The position numbers and the translations under genes were made by a program. Positions 18,645-26,962 of a stretch of DNA of 35,099 nucleotides are shown here, piece by piece. The notes beneath the pieces are model-generated. The model was not told the origin of the DNA and did not search any database. It was given only the letters and a program-made list of their open reading frames with translations. Origin of the DNA: Gulosibacter massiliensis (lineage in GTDB: Bacteria > Actinomycetota > Actinomycetes > Actinomycetales > Microbacteriaceae); the NCBI GenBank assembly GCA_945949175.1, contig CAMFDU010000013.1, positions 1 through 35,099 on the forward strand. The letters run 5' to 3'. Every line of letters starts with the position of its first letter. Position 1 is the stretch's first letter.

Positions 18645-19742
18645 CTAAAAAACGATCACGGAACGCGTGCGCTCACCTCGTCGCATCGCGTCGAGAGCGT
18701 CATTGACGTCGTCGAGCCCCACACGATCCGAAATGAGGTCGTCAAGAGGCAACTTACCCGCGAGATAAAGTTCCGCGATTCGCGGGAAGTCGACGAGAGG
18801 AACGGACCCCCCGTAATTTGATCCGACGAGGGTGAGCCCCAATTCGGCGAAGCTCAGCGGGTCGAAGGTTGCGCGATGACCAACGGGAGGAAGCCCAACA
18901 ATCACCGCGGTCCCGCCCGCTCGTGTGATGCTCGGGAGGTCCTCGATGCTTCCCACTCGACCGATTGCCTCGAAAGAGTAGTCGACACCATCGGCAACGA
19001 TTTCCTTGATTCCGGAGACCATGTTGTCACCGGCAACGACAGTGTGCGTTGCGCCGAATCGAACTGCAGCGTCCAACTTTTCTGTGCTGATGTCCACCGC
19101 GATAATCGGGTGCGCACCGGCAAGCGCAAGGCCCATGATGACTGAAAGCCCTACGCCTCCACAACCAATTACTAGGGCCGATGAACCGGCGGTTACATGA
19201 GCGTTGTTGAGCACCGCACCCACGCCGGTTGTGACGGAGCAGCCAATCAGACTCGCGACGTCAAAAGGGACATCCTTAGAGATTGCCACGACGGCCGATT
19301 CGGGCGCAACGGTGTATTCCGCCATCGTCCCTAGTCCCAAGTAGGGGAAAGCTTGTGCGCCATCAATCGTGTGACGCGTTGTTCCGTCGGGCATGATGCA
19401 CTCAACCGAGCGCGTGCGTGTGCATGCCCAGGACTTGCCCTCAGCGCACGATCGGCACTTTTGACACGGTGCGAACCACGAGAGGATGACGTGGTCACCT
19501 GGGCGAACCGTGGTGACGCCTGCTCCTACCGCTTCCACGACACCAGCACCCTCGTGACCAAGGATGGTGGGTGTGGGCATGGGCCATTCCCCATCCACGA
19601 CGTGGCGGTCGGAACCGCAAACTCCCGATGCACCCATTCGAATCAGCACCTCGCCGGCTTGTGGGTGGCCGAGCTCGACATCAATAATGTCGAGTCGGTC
19701 AGATTTACCGGTGTGGACAGCCGCTTTCATCGAACGGGGCAT
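18645..19742 (-). CDS. Zinc-dependent alcohol dehydrogenase (class III/MDR type)
   Basis: This is an NAD(P)-dependent medium-chain dehydrogenase of 365 residues. The start at 19742 follows ATAGGAAA; a further in-frame ATG upstream would run into the permease gene. Catalytic zinc ligands are Cys42 (GVCGSD) and His63-Glu64 (LGHEGAG). The structural zinc lobe has Cys93, 96, 99 and 107. The Rossmann motif GCGGVGLSVIMG follows. The sequence around CSVTTGVGAVLNNA resembles class III (thiol-formaldehyde) dehydrogenases, so oxidation of formaldehyde or another aldehyde or alcohol made by the neighbouring flavoproteins is possible. It lies between the permease (25-base gap) and the nitrilase (1-base gap). 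Substrate is inferred only. Confidence 0.9.
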   Translation of the reverse strand: MPRSMKAAVHTGKSDRLDIIDVELGHPQAGEVLIRMGASGVCGSDRHVVDGEWPMPTPTILGHEGAGVVEAVGAGVTTVRPGDHVILSWFAPCQKCRSCAEGKSWACTRTRSVECIMPDGTTRHTIDGAQAFPYLGLGTMAEYTVAPESAVVAISKDVPFDVASLIGCSVTTGVGAVLNNAHVTAGSSALVIGCGGVGLSVIMGLALAGAHPIIAVDISTEKLDAAVRFGATHTVVAGDNMVSGIKEIVADGVDYSFEAIGRVGSIEDLPSITRAGGTAVIVGLPPVGHRATFDPLSFAELGLTLVGSNYGGSVPLVDFPRIAELYLAGKLPLDDLISDRVGLDDVNDALDAMRRGERTRSVIVF

Positions 19743-19767
19743 CGAGAGTTTCCTATCTACTGTCTTG

Positions 19768-21216
19768 CTATTTCTTTGCGGATTCGAGCTCGGTCGGCAA
19801 TTCATAGCCGCCGCGCCCGGATTTGGCCGAGTTCAGCAGTGGCGTGAGCAACAAGTGCAGCACAAAGGAAACCGCCACGGCAGGAACGGACGCGGTCGTC
19901 CAGTTGAACAGCGCATCGGTTTCCAATGTCATCGGGTTGTACAACCAGAGGTAGACACCGACTCCAGCCAGAGATGAGACCATCGCCGCGAGGTTGAAAC
20001 CACCGTGGAAGTGGTAACGCGACTTGCTGCCGGGTGCGTAGAGCGCTCCGAGGTTAATCCGCTGCTTGCGCAAGACGAAGTAATCCGCGATGACTGTTCC
20101 ACAGACCGCCGAGAGGAACGCGCCCGAGAAAGTGACGAACAGCAGGAACTGGTCGTAAAGCAATCCGGGAAAGAAGCTCACGATTGCTGCGGGAACCAGG
20201 AAGATTGCCGCGAGAACTTCCCATCGGGTGGCGGCAAAGAGTTTGCCACTCGCCTGACGCAGGGCCAGAGTGTTGGAATACACGATGGACGCGAGAGACG
20301 TGATGTTAGCGAAGGCGATAAACAGCAACGCGATTACTCCGAACACCGCCCCGCCTGCCGTCATCAACCACACCGTGGGGTCCCACTCGCCGAGAGTAAG
20401 CGCTGACGCCATTCCCACCAATTGCGCGATGATGGTCACGATTGCGAGACCGATAAACGCGGGCCACAACGATACTTGAGGGGACTTCGTGAGGCGCCCA
20501 AGGCTTCCCATGATGGGCCACCACGAGAAAGCCACGCCGAGGTTGAACTCAACAGCAATCGCAAAGTTCAAAGCTGGGTCGTCAAAAGGTGCAAGCGGGG
20601 CTGCAGCCATCAGGTCGGTCCATGTCGTTTGTGTGAACAGGAAGACGACCAGTCCGAGAGTCACGAGTGCCAAACCGGGAGCAACGATTCGGTTGAAGGC
20701 CTTAATCGATACTGGGCCTTTGGCTACAAGCGCCCAAGCGGCGGCGATACAGACCAGTGCGAACACAGTGATCAGAATCGAGTTGGGGTCAATGGCAGTC
20801 CCGAAAACCGTATTCGAAACCTGTGCCGTTGCGCGACCGAACATCGCTCCGAGCAGAGCCGACCAGCCCACCTCAGTAAATGTGATCACGGTGAAGAAGA
20901 TCAACGCGACCCCACCAAAACCAAAAATGCTCCGAAGGATGGTGTACTGCTCGACTCCGTATCGGCTGCTGATTACCGTGGTGGCGAGCAACATAATGAT
21001 GACACCGGCAACGTTGCCGATGATCATGGCGAGAATTCCTGGACCAAAGCCGACAAAATTCGCTGTTGCACCACCAACCAGGAATGCCCAGGTGGCGATG
21101 GCGAGGCCGATGTTGACCCAGGTGAAGTCTGCGAATCCCCACTCGCGCTCACTCTTGAGAACGGGGAGCGATCCGAATGTGCCTGCTTGACGAACTGCTT
21201 CTTGAGTTTGTGACAT
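19768..21216 (-). CDS. NCS1-family permease
   Basis: This integral membrane symporter of 482 residues has about twelve membrane spans and belongs to the nucleobase:cation symporter-1 family. The family imports purines, cytosine, allantoin, hydantoins or thiamin precursors with H+ or Na+. The start at 21216 shares a base with the stop of the upstream small gene (TAATG); a longer frame reaching 21276 would cover that gene and is rejected. The N-terminal FADFTWVNIGLAIATWAF and the internal FAFANITS-type helix region are typical. The adjacent amidase-type hydrolase and dehydrogenase suggest a nitrogen-containing substrate such as a hydantoin, ureide or N-methylated amide. The exact ligand cannot be read from sequence. 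Confidence 0.9.
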   Translation of the reverse strand: MSQTQEAVRQAGTFGSLPVLKSEREWGFADFTWVNIGLAIATWAFLVGGATANFVGFGPGILAMIIGNVAGVIIMLLATTVISSRYGVEQYTILRSIFGFGGVALIFFTVITFTEVGWSALLGAMFGRATAQVSNTVFGTAIDPNSILITVFALVCIAAAWALVAKGPVSIKAFNRIVAPGLALVTLGLVVFLFTQTTWTDLMAAAPLAPFDDPALNFAIAVEFNLGVAFSWWPIMGSLGRLTKSPQVSLWPAFIGLAIVTIIAQLVGMASALTLGEWDPTVWLMTAGGAVFGVIALLFIAFANITSLASIVYSNTLALRQASGKLFAATRWEVLAAIFLVPAAIVSFFPGLLYDQFLLFVTFSGAFLSAVCGTVIADYFVLRKQRINLGALYAPGSKSRYHFHGGFNLAAMVSSLAGVGVYLWLYNPMTLETDALFNWTTASVPAVAVSFVLHLLLTPLLNSAKSGRGGYELPTELESAKK

Positions 21217-21392
21217 TAGAGCGAAACCACCAATCCGATAGCTAAGGTGACGAAAACGATAATCCCCGCCGTCCATAATTCAGTCGACGTGAGTGCCCGA
21301 TGTGACTCGTCACCTGCTTCGTCTGACTGAATAATGTCGATTCGACGTTTGAGCTCTTGGGACAGAGCCGCTTCTTGCTGCTGACCGTTCAT
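21216..21392 (-). CDS. Small single-pass membrane protein coupled to the NCS1 permease
   Basis: A 58-residue frame starts at ATG 21392 behind an excellent ribosome-binding site (AAAGGAGAG) and ends in TAATG, its stop overlapping the permease start. It reads MNGQQQEAALSQELKRR, then a charged, probably helical stretch to about residue 35 and one membrane span at the extreme C-terminus (WTAGIIVFVTLAIGLVVSL). The permease itself has no good ribosome-binding site, so its translation likely depends on this gene. Small accessory subunits are known for some secondary transporters, for example MetS with MetP in corynebacteria. I do not recognise this one as a named family. It may be a helper subunit, a stability factor or simply a coupling leader. 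Confidence 0.75.
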   Translation of the reverse strand: MNGQQQEAALSQELKRRIDIIQSDEAGDESHRALTSTELWTAGIIVFVTLAIGLVVSL

Positions 21393-21518
21393 TACTCTCC
21401 TTTGAGTTGTAGTCGTGCTTTGTGGTCATTACACCCTCAATCTATCCCAGCAGCACTGGCTTTACTAGGGAATCCGGCGATTCAAGGCAAACCCGCGATG
21501 ACTGGGTAACCTTGGGGC

Positions 21519-22520
21519 ATGAGTACTCACGTCGGACGGCGGGCGGCAATTGGAGGCATCGTCGGCCTGCTGATTTTCGCTGGCGCATTGACCTTACGCA
21601 CGCTCTTCCCCGGCGACGCGAGCGCAGGATTGCCCGATGCGGCTCTCGATTTTTTCACTCTGTCGATCAGCGTGTTCGTCGAATCATTGCCGTTTATCTT
21701 TCTTGGCGTGTTGCTGTCCGTCCTCGTGCAGATTTGGGTACCGACGCGACTCTTCGACCGAGTCCTTCCCCGCCGACCAGTTTTCCGCCGTGCGGTGATG
21801 TCATTGATGGGCGTGCTGTTGCCGGTGTGCGAATGCGGCAATGTGCCCTTAGCCCGCGGGTTGATTCTGCGCGGGCTCACCGTGTCTGAATCGATGACGT
21901 TTTTGCTAGCCGCACCCATTTTGAACCCGGTGACAATCATCACCACTTATCAGGCGTTCGGCTGGGACAACGGAATCCTCGCCGGACGAATCATCGGCGG
22001 ATTTGTTATCGCCAATCTGGTGGGCTGGGTTTTTAGCAAACACCCGCGCCAACCAGAGTTATTGACCCCGCGATTCGAAGCACACTGCCAATCGCACCAC
22101 GGTGAATCCGGTTCGGGCGACAAATTGAGGCGAAGTGTTCGAGGGTTTGCCGAGGAAACCAGTGCGATGCTTCCCGCCCTCGTCGTCGGCTCTGCCGTTG
22201 CCGGCGCTATTCAAGTGGGCATCTCGCGCGACATCCTGATTGCCTTGGGATCCAACCCGATTTGGTCGGTGCTCGCCTTGATGGGGCTTGCGTTCATCAT
22301 CGCGATTTGCTCCAACGTCGATGCCTTTTTTATCCTCTCGTTTGGTTCGACATTCATGCCGGGCAGTATTGTCGCCTTCCTCACCTTCGGCGCGATGGTT
22401 GATTTGAAAATGCTTGCCCTCCTGCGAACCACATTCACAACCGCCACACTGGTCCGACTGACGGCCATCGTTGGGTTGTGTTGCATGATTCTTGGATTCG
22501 GGGTGAACCTCGTTGGCTAG
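21519..22520 (+). CDS. DUF318/UPF0718-type predicted permease
   Basis: The 333-residue integral membrane protein has about eight to ten spans in two halves, separated by a His-rich hydrophilic loop (SHHGESGSGDK). The conserved PVCECGNVPLARGLILRGL motif near residue 105 identifies the family (YcgR-like in B. subtilis). Its transported substrate is not established; a metal or metalloid has been proposed for related proteins. It starts with ATG in the 126-base gap divergent from the small membrane gene, and the next gene begins inside its last codons. Association with a TIGR03943 protein is the usual arrangement. Confidence 0.85.
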   Translation: MSTHVGRRAAIGGIVGLLIFAGALTLRTLFPGDASAGLPDAALDFFTLSISVFVESLPFIFLGVLLSVLVQIWVPTRLFDRVLPRRPVFRRAVMSLMGVLLPVCECGNVPLARGLILRGLTVSESMTFLLAAPILNPVTIITTYQAFGWDNGILAGRIIGGFVIANLVGWVFSKHPRQPELLTPRFEAHCQSHHGESGSGDKLRRSVRGFAEETSAMLPALVVGSAVAGAIQVGISRDILIALGSNPIWSVLALMGLAFIIAICSNVDAFFILSFGSTFMPGSIVAFLTFGAMVDLKMLALLRTTFTTATLVRLTAIVGLCCMILGFGVNLVG

Positions 22521-23265
22521 TCGATTCCTCCACCGCTGGCGCGGTGTACTGCTGAGCCTGATCGGCATTGTTGCCATTGTCTGGCTTGCCTTCACCGACC
22601 AACTCGGCCTGTACATTCATCCGCGTTATTTCGTCTTCACAGTGATCATGGCCGTCATCGCCGCCGTTTTCGTCCTGCTGGCATTTGCTCTGCCGACGCA
22701 AACTGGCAGCGGGCAGCACGATCACGAGACGCCAACTCGTGGCGCGTGGTTGTGGGTGCCCGCCAACCTTGTGTTGCTTTCCTTGACCGCCGCCGGAATG
22801 CTCGCCCTTCCCCCCACGACGCTGACGACGGCAACCGTCTCGCAGCGCGACATCAACGGTTCCGCGACGGCGTCCAGCCAAGACGACGCCATCACGTTGG
22901 TCGGCGGAGACGCTAGTTCGTTGACCGTCAAAGACTGGGCCGGACTGTTGCGTCAGGGGGCCGACGAGACGTCCCTGGCCGGAAAATCGCCGACCCTTGT
23001 CGGATTCGTGACCCCCGATCCTGACGACCCCACAAACGTCTTTTATGTCGCGCGATTCATCATCACCTGCTGCGCCGTCGACGCGCAGCCCGTTGGCGTT
23101 CCGGTGTACCTGCCCGATTGGCAGGACCAATTCGCGGTCGATGAGTGGGTGAACGTGACGGGGACGTTTGTCTCGAACCCGAGTACCGAAAGCCGGCAGG
23201 CGATTGTGCTATCCCCATCCACCATCAGTTCGACCGATCAACCTGCACAGCCATATGTCTACTGA
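22513..23265 (+). CDS. TIGR03943-family permease partner protein
   Basis: This 250-residue protein has two N-terminal membrane spans (about 10-28 and 36-57), a third near 80-98, and an extracytoplasmic C-terminal domain. The FIITCCAVDAQPVG segment, with adjacent cysteines, and the VDEWVNVTGTF ending are hallmarks of the family (YcgQ-like), which pairs with the DUF318 permease. The start is TTG, eight bases inside the permease gene. Overlap at both ends (with 21519-22520 and 23255-24685) shows a tight three-gene operon. The pair is presumed to form one transport unit; the function is not established. Confidence 0.85.
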   Translation: MASRFLHRWRGVLLSLIGIVAIVWLAFTDQLGLYIHPRYFVFTVIMAVIAAVFVLLAFALPTQTGSGQHDHETPTRGAWLWVPANLVLLSLTAAGMLALPPTTLTTATVSQRDINGSATASSQDDAITLVGGDASSLTVKDWAGLLRQGADETSLAGKSPTLVGFVTPDPDDPTNVFYVARFIITCCAVDAQPVGVPVYLPDWQDQFAVDEWVNVTGTFVSNPSTESRQAIVLSPSTISSTDQPAQPYVY

Positions 23266-24685
23266 TACTCAAACCAGGCGGACTCGAACGAAGCACCCGC
23301 AACGCTTCCGCCGTCTCAGCGGCGGATTGATTGTCGTCCTAGCGGTGATGGCCGGCGGCCTGGGCATCGCTAATTCGCTGCAGGGCCCTCGCCTCCTTTC
23401 TGCCGAGGTGAACCCGAACGCCCTCACCACCCGCGCCGGGCAACGCGTTATCCTTCACCTCAATCAGCCGTTGTCAGAGAGCAGCCCTGTCCAGGTGAGC
23501 ATCTCTCCCGACACACCCAGCGAGGTGACCGTCGATGCGAACACTGTAACCATTCGGTTTCCTCGAATGCTCGATTACAACACCACCTACACCGCCACCG
23601 TCGACACGAGAAGCGCAGCGACGGGAATCGCGGGGCGGATTGATTACACCTTCGCCACGGCGGATGTCGATGTCTATTCACTCCTTCGGGACACCCGTCA
23701 AGATACAACCGGCGGGGACGCGCCTGACAAGATTCTGCTCAACAAACTCTCTGGAACCACCGCACAAGAGGTGGCGTTTGACGCACCTCGGATTCAAAGC
23801 TATGTCGTGCTCCAAGACCAGCTCGGCGTGATCACGTTGGACCCGAACGACGTTCCGTCGCTGATTGTCAGCTCACCGGTCGACGGAACTCAGTTCGACA
23901 TCGATCTAGCCGGCGCCCGCACCATCGAAGAATTACACGCGACCGAAAACGGCGACATGTTCGGATACGTCCTCGACGACGGATCAGGCGATGCAAACGG
24001 GATGCGCGACACGTTATTCCTCTACGACCTAACTTCTGGTTCGGGGGTTCCCGTTGCTGTGACCGGTTTCGCGCAGAGACCTCTCTCGGTCATTGACTGG
24101 ATGTTCGTGCCCGGAACCACATCGATCGTCGTGCAAGACGAAGACCTACAGCTCTATTTGATTGACGGTCTCGAGGGCGGGGACCCAACTCCCCTCGGTT
24201 GGCACGCCGAGATGCGCGGGTTTATCCCCGGCACATTGAAACTGGTGGTGGCCGACCCACAGAGTGGGTCCATCATCGATCTCTCGGCAGGAACCACGAC
24301 AGCACTCAGTTTGCCGGAACCGCAGATGATGCCCGACTATTATCCCGGCAAACTGGTACTTCTCACGGACGACAGCTATGTGCTACTTAATTCCACCTAC
24401 GCTCCCGGCGCTTCGAGCACGTCGGTACTCGTGTTGACCGACAGCGAGGGAAGCAGGGAACTTTTCCGGACAACAACTGCCGGAAGCGGCGTCAGAGATT
24501 TCTGCCTTTCGCCGAACGGCGAATTTCTCGCCGTCGAGGTCGTTTCGGGCGAAGGGATCGCCGACAACTACCCCGGCGAGTTGGGCTACAGCGCAACCTC
24601 GATCTATTTCGTGCGTATCGACGACGGTACCTCGAACCGCGGGGTAAACGGTTTCCTACCAAACTGGTGCGGTTCGAGCAATTAG
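23255..24685 (+). CDS. Membrane-anchored Ig-like/beta-propeller protein
   Basis: The 476-residue protein has a basic N-terminus and a single membrane segment (about 22-42), so most of it lies outside the membrane. An Ig-like domain (about 50-135; ALTTRAGQRVILHLNQPL, then DYNTTYTATV) comes first. After it are repeated beta-rich segments of about 40-50 residues, resembling a WD40/TolB-type propeller (for example FCLSPNGEFLAVEVVSG near the end). The start at 23255 lies ten bases inside the preceding gene; an in-frame upstream ATG at 23168 would overlap more and lacks the basic-hydrophobic start. It is likely a third member of the permease operon, perhaps a surface accessory. No enzymatic motif is seen. 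Confidence 0.8.
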   Translation: MSTDTQTRRTRTKHPQRFRRLSGGLIVVLAVMAGGLGIANSLQGPRLLSAEVNPNALTTRAGQRVILHLNQPLSESSPVQVSISPDTPSEVTVDANTVTIRFPRMLDYNTTYTATVDTRSAATGIAGRIDYTFATADVDVYSLLRDTRQDTTGGDAPDKILLNKLSGTTAQEVAFDAPRIQSYVVLQDQLGVITLDPNDVPSLIVSSPVDGTQFDIDLAGARTIEELHATENGDMFGYVLDDGSGDANGMRDTLFLYDLTSGSGVPVAVTGFAQRPLSVIDWMFVPGTTSIVVQDEDLQLYLIDGLEGGDPTPLGWHAEMRGFIPGTLKLVVADPQSGSIIDLSAGTTTALSLPEPQMMPDYYPGKLVLLTDDSYVLLNSTYAPGASSTSVLVLTDSEGSRELFRTTTAGSGVRDFCLSPNGEFLAVEVVSGEGIADNYPGELGYSATSIYFVRIDDGTSNRGVNGFLPNWCGSSN

Positions 24686-24716
24686 ATCGACCGACGGCTC
24701 GAACACGATCGACAGA

Positions 24717-25481
24717 TCAGAGTGACCGGTTATTGAGAGTCAGCGTGAGAGCGTCAACGTCCGAGACGAACAGAGCGTTATCTGACACGCGCGCTTGGAC
24801 TTCGGTGGTGAGGACGCGGACCTGCTCGGCGTTCAGGTCGTCAGCGAGTCCAAGGAACAGCGTGACATCTGGTCCTTCTCCCGTCGCGCGAGGGTCACCC
24901 GGACCGATTCCGACCTCGAGTAAGTTCTCGATGCCGTCAAGTAACGTCGTGGTCTCGGTGGCAAACGCGGCAGATTCCCATGGCGCGACGTAGGGAATCC
25001 CCTGAGCCATCGACCAGACAACGGGGCGGCGCAACGTGACCGACTCGGTTCCCGGGTTGACGACAAGCCGATCAGTCTGTTCGCTCGCTGCTGCCAGCGC
25101 AACGCGCTGGGCTTCGATCGGGATCGGGCGAGCCTCGGCATGCCAGGTTTTCATCGCCGACGCCGAGGTGAATACAGGGATCACCCTTTCCCCACTCGGT
25201 CCCGCCACGGTGACGACCGACAGTTCTTGGACTTTGTCTTCCATCACGGGATTGTCCACGTCGAAGTCGTCACCCGCGTGGGCAACGAGCGGGATGAGAA
25301 ACCTGTTGGCAGCAAAAGCGGCGACGAGGTCGGTAAAGGAATCATGTCCTGCGCGCCACTCGGCGAGGCGTTCCGCGACGTCGCTCGGCGTCTCGCCCAT
25401 ATCCCCCGCGTGCGGGTTGGGCTGAAAAGCGCGCCCTTCCCACGGGACGCCGGACGAATCCGCGTGGTGGTCGTTCGGCAC
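24717..25481 (-). CDS. SseB family protein
   Basis: This 254-residue soluble protein contains an SseB-type domain (about 45-140; FLIPLVAHAG, VIPVFTSASAMKTW) and a second beta-rich half. It starts with GTG four bases after the priA stop, the same arrangement seen in other Microbacteriaceae. Its gene stops 31 bases from the convergent Ig-like protein gene. SseB was first named as a sensitivity-enhancing protein; the biochemical role of actinobacterial versions next to priA is not known. Confidence 0.85.
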   Translation of the reverse strand: MPNDHHADSSGVPWEGRAFQPNPHAGDMGETPSDVAERLAEWRAGHDSFTDLVAAFAANRFLIPLVAHAGDDFDVDNPVMEDKVQELSVVTVAGPSGERVIPVFTSASAMKTWHAEARPIPIEAQRVALAAASEQTDRLVVNPGTESVTLRRPVVWSMAQGIPYVAPWESAAFATETTTLLDGIENLLEVGIGPGDPRATGEGPDVTLFLGLADDLNAEQVRVLTTEVQARVSDNALFVSDVDALTLTLNNRSL

Positions 25482-25485
25482 CGGT

Positions 25486-26220
25486 TCAGTCCCCGTTCGC
25501 CACCGCGAGGGCGTCGGTCAGGGTAAACGCACCGGCGTAAAGCGCTTTTCCGAGAATCGCGCCTTCGACTCCGACGTTGACGAGGTCGCGTATCGCGGCG
25601 ATATCGTCAAGCGTCGCAATTCCGCCGGATGCGATGACAGGAGTGTTGGTTCGGTTTGCGACGTCGCTTAGCAGTTGAAGGTTCGGGCCGCTCATTGCAC
25701 CGTCGGTGTCGACGTCGGTCACGATGTAACGGGAACAGCCGGCAGACTCAAGAAGTTCGAGCGTGTCGAACACGTCAGCGCCGATGTCAGTCGTTCCCCG
25801 CGGCACGAGCGTTGACCCTCGCACGTCGAGCCCTACGACCAGGCGGTCGCCATGTTCCAAAATTGCGGATGCCACCCAATCAGGATTCGCCAGTGCAGCC
25901 GACCCCAGGTTGACCCGTCTAACGCCCGCGGCGAGTGCTCGGTTCAGCGAAACTTCGTCGCGAATTCCACCCGACAGCTGAATCGACAGCGAACCGGCAA
26001 GTTCGTCTACGACGCGGCGCAGAACATCAGCGTTGTCACCCCGGCCAAACGCGGCGTCAAGATCGACGAGGTGCAACCACTCGGCGCCCTGATCGAGAAA
26101 ATCGCGCGCCGCATCGAGTGGGTCGCCGTGTGTTGCCTCGGTGCCGGTCTGACCGCGGGTTAGGCGAACGGCAAGACCGTTCGACACGTCGACGGCGGGC
26201 AAGAGGATGAGTTTCGGCAT
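25486..26220 (-). CDS. priA: PriA-type phosphoribosyl isomerase (HisA/TrpF) with altered loop
   Basis: PriA is a TIM-barrel enzyme that isomerises ProFAR (histidine) and PRA (tryptophan) in Actinobacteria. The 244 residues keep catalytic Asp11 (PAVDV), Arg19 (AVRL), the SGGIRD phosphate loop (83-88) and Asp173 (TDVDTDG). In the mobile substrate loop the usual RGW is RGT (141-143), so the tryptophan that stacks on the histidine-pathway substrate is Thr. The adjacent hisH is also degenerate. This resembles cases in genome-reduced Actinobacteria where PriA keeps only TrpF activity after histidine genes are lost. That interpretation is inference; the fold and basic identity are clear. It lies 12 bases after hisH. 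Confidence 0.9.
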   Translation of the reverse strand: MPKLILLPAVDVSNGLAVRLTRGQTGTEATHGDPLDAARDFLDQGAEWLHLVDLDAAFGRGDNADVLRRVVDELAGSLSIQLSGGIRDEVSLNRALAAGVRRVNLGSAALANPDWVASAILEHGDRLVVGLDVRGSTLVPRGTTDIGADVFDTLELLESAGCSRYIVTDVDTDGAMSGPNLQLLSDVANRTNTPVIASGGIATLDDIAAIRDLVNVGVEGAILGKALYAGAFTLTDALAVANGD

Positions 26221-26232
26221 GGTGGCTTTCGG

Positions 26233-26880
26233 TTACAGCGACTGTACCCAGTTGCGCAGAAGTTGCAGTCCAGCCTCACCAGACTTCTCGGGGTGAAACT
26301 GTGTGGCGGTCAAGGGTCCGTTCTCGACTGCGGCGATGAAACGCTCGCCGTGATTCGCGTACGTCACCCTGGGGGCGGCGAACGCGCCATAGACCTCGAG
26401 GGTCCAGGTCGTGGCTGCTGCCGAATGCTGGAAGTGGAATTGCTCGGTCTCGATGCCGTTGAACAGGGTGGAACCCGCGGCGGAATCAACGACGATCCAC
26501 CCGGGGTGCGGGACTGTCGGAGCGCCCAATTCGGTGACCACGCCTGGCCACTGAGCGAGCCCCTCGGTGTCGACGTCGCCGGCGATGGCGATGGCGCCAT
26601 CGAACAGGATCTGCATGCCGACACCGATCCCCAGGACCGGACGACCGCCCGCGAGGCGACGTTCGATGAGTTCGTCCCCGCGCGATTCGCGCAGTTGGGC
26701 CATCACGTCGGCAAACTCGCCATCGCCGATGACCACGAGTCCGTCCGCGTTCGAAATGAGGTCACGGTCACGCGTAAGAGACGCATTCGCGCCGACAGCA
26801 TCCAGCGCGGACACCAGCGAGTTCGCCTCGCCCGAACCAATGTCGAGGACTGCGATGTACGGGCGATTTTTGGCGGGCAC
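26233..26880 (-). CDS. hisH: HisH-like glutaminase subunit lacking the catalytic cysteine
   Basis: By length (215) and overall sequence this is HisH, the glutaminase subunit of imidazole glycerol phosphate synthase, which feeds ammonia to HisF. The nucleophile motif GICxGMQ reads GIGVGMQ: residue 86 is Gly (codon GGT at 26625-26623). Other conserved sites also differ: YGSGN is IGSGE (14-18), the oxyanion PGVG is IGDG (51-54), HMGWN is HPGWI (125-129) and HSY is HSA (152-154). His196 and Glu198 (HPEKSG) are kept. Glutamine hydrolysis should be lost. The frame is open and the C-terminal region is well conserved, so the protein may still be made, as a pseudoenzyme or early in decay. hisB, usually upstream, is replaced by a divergent sugar gene. 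Confidence 0.85.
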   Translation of the reverse strand: MPAKNRPYIAVLDIGSGEANSLVSALDAVGANASLTRDRDLISNADGLVVIGDGEFADVMAQLRESRGDELIERRLAGGRPVLGIGVGMQILFDGAIAIAGDVDTEGLAQWPGVVTELGAPTVPHPGWIVVDSAAGSTLFNGIETEQFHFQHSAAATTWTLEVYGAFAAPRVTYANHGERFIAAVENGPLTATQFHPEKSGEAGLQLLRNWVQSL

Positions 26881-26962
26881 GCTGCAATCCTAAGCGAGCG
26901 CGCGTCGGCCCCATTTGGCTGTTACCCGTCAATGCGCTCTCAATAGGGAACAATAGGAACCG

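Noticed and set aside
21393-21518. Metal-regulator (Zur-like) box upstream of the DUF318 permease
   Set aside because: No palindrome of the expected type was found by eye in the divergent gap.
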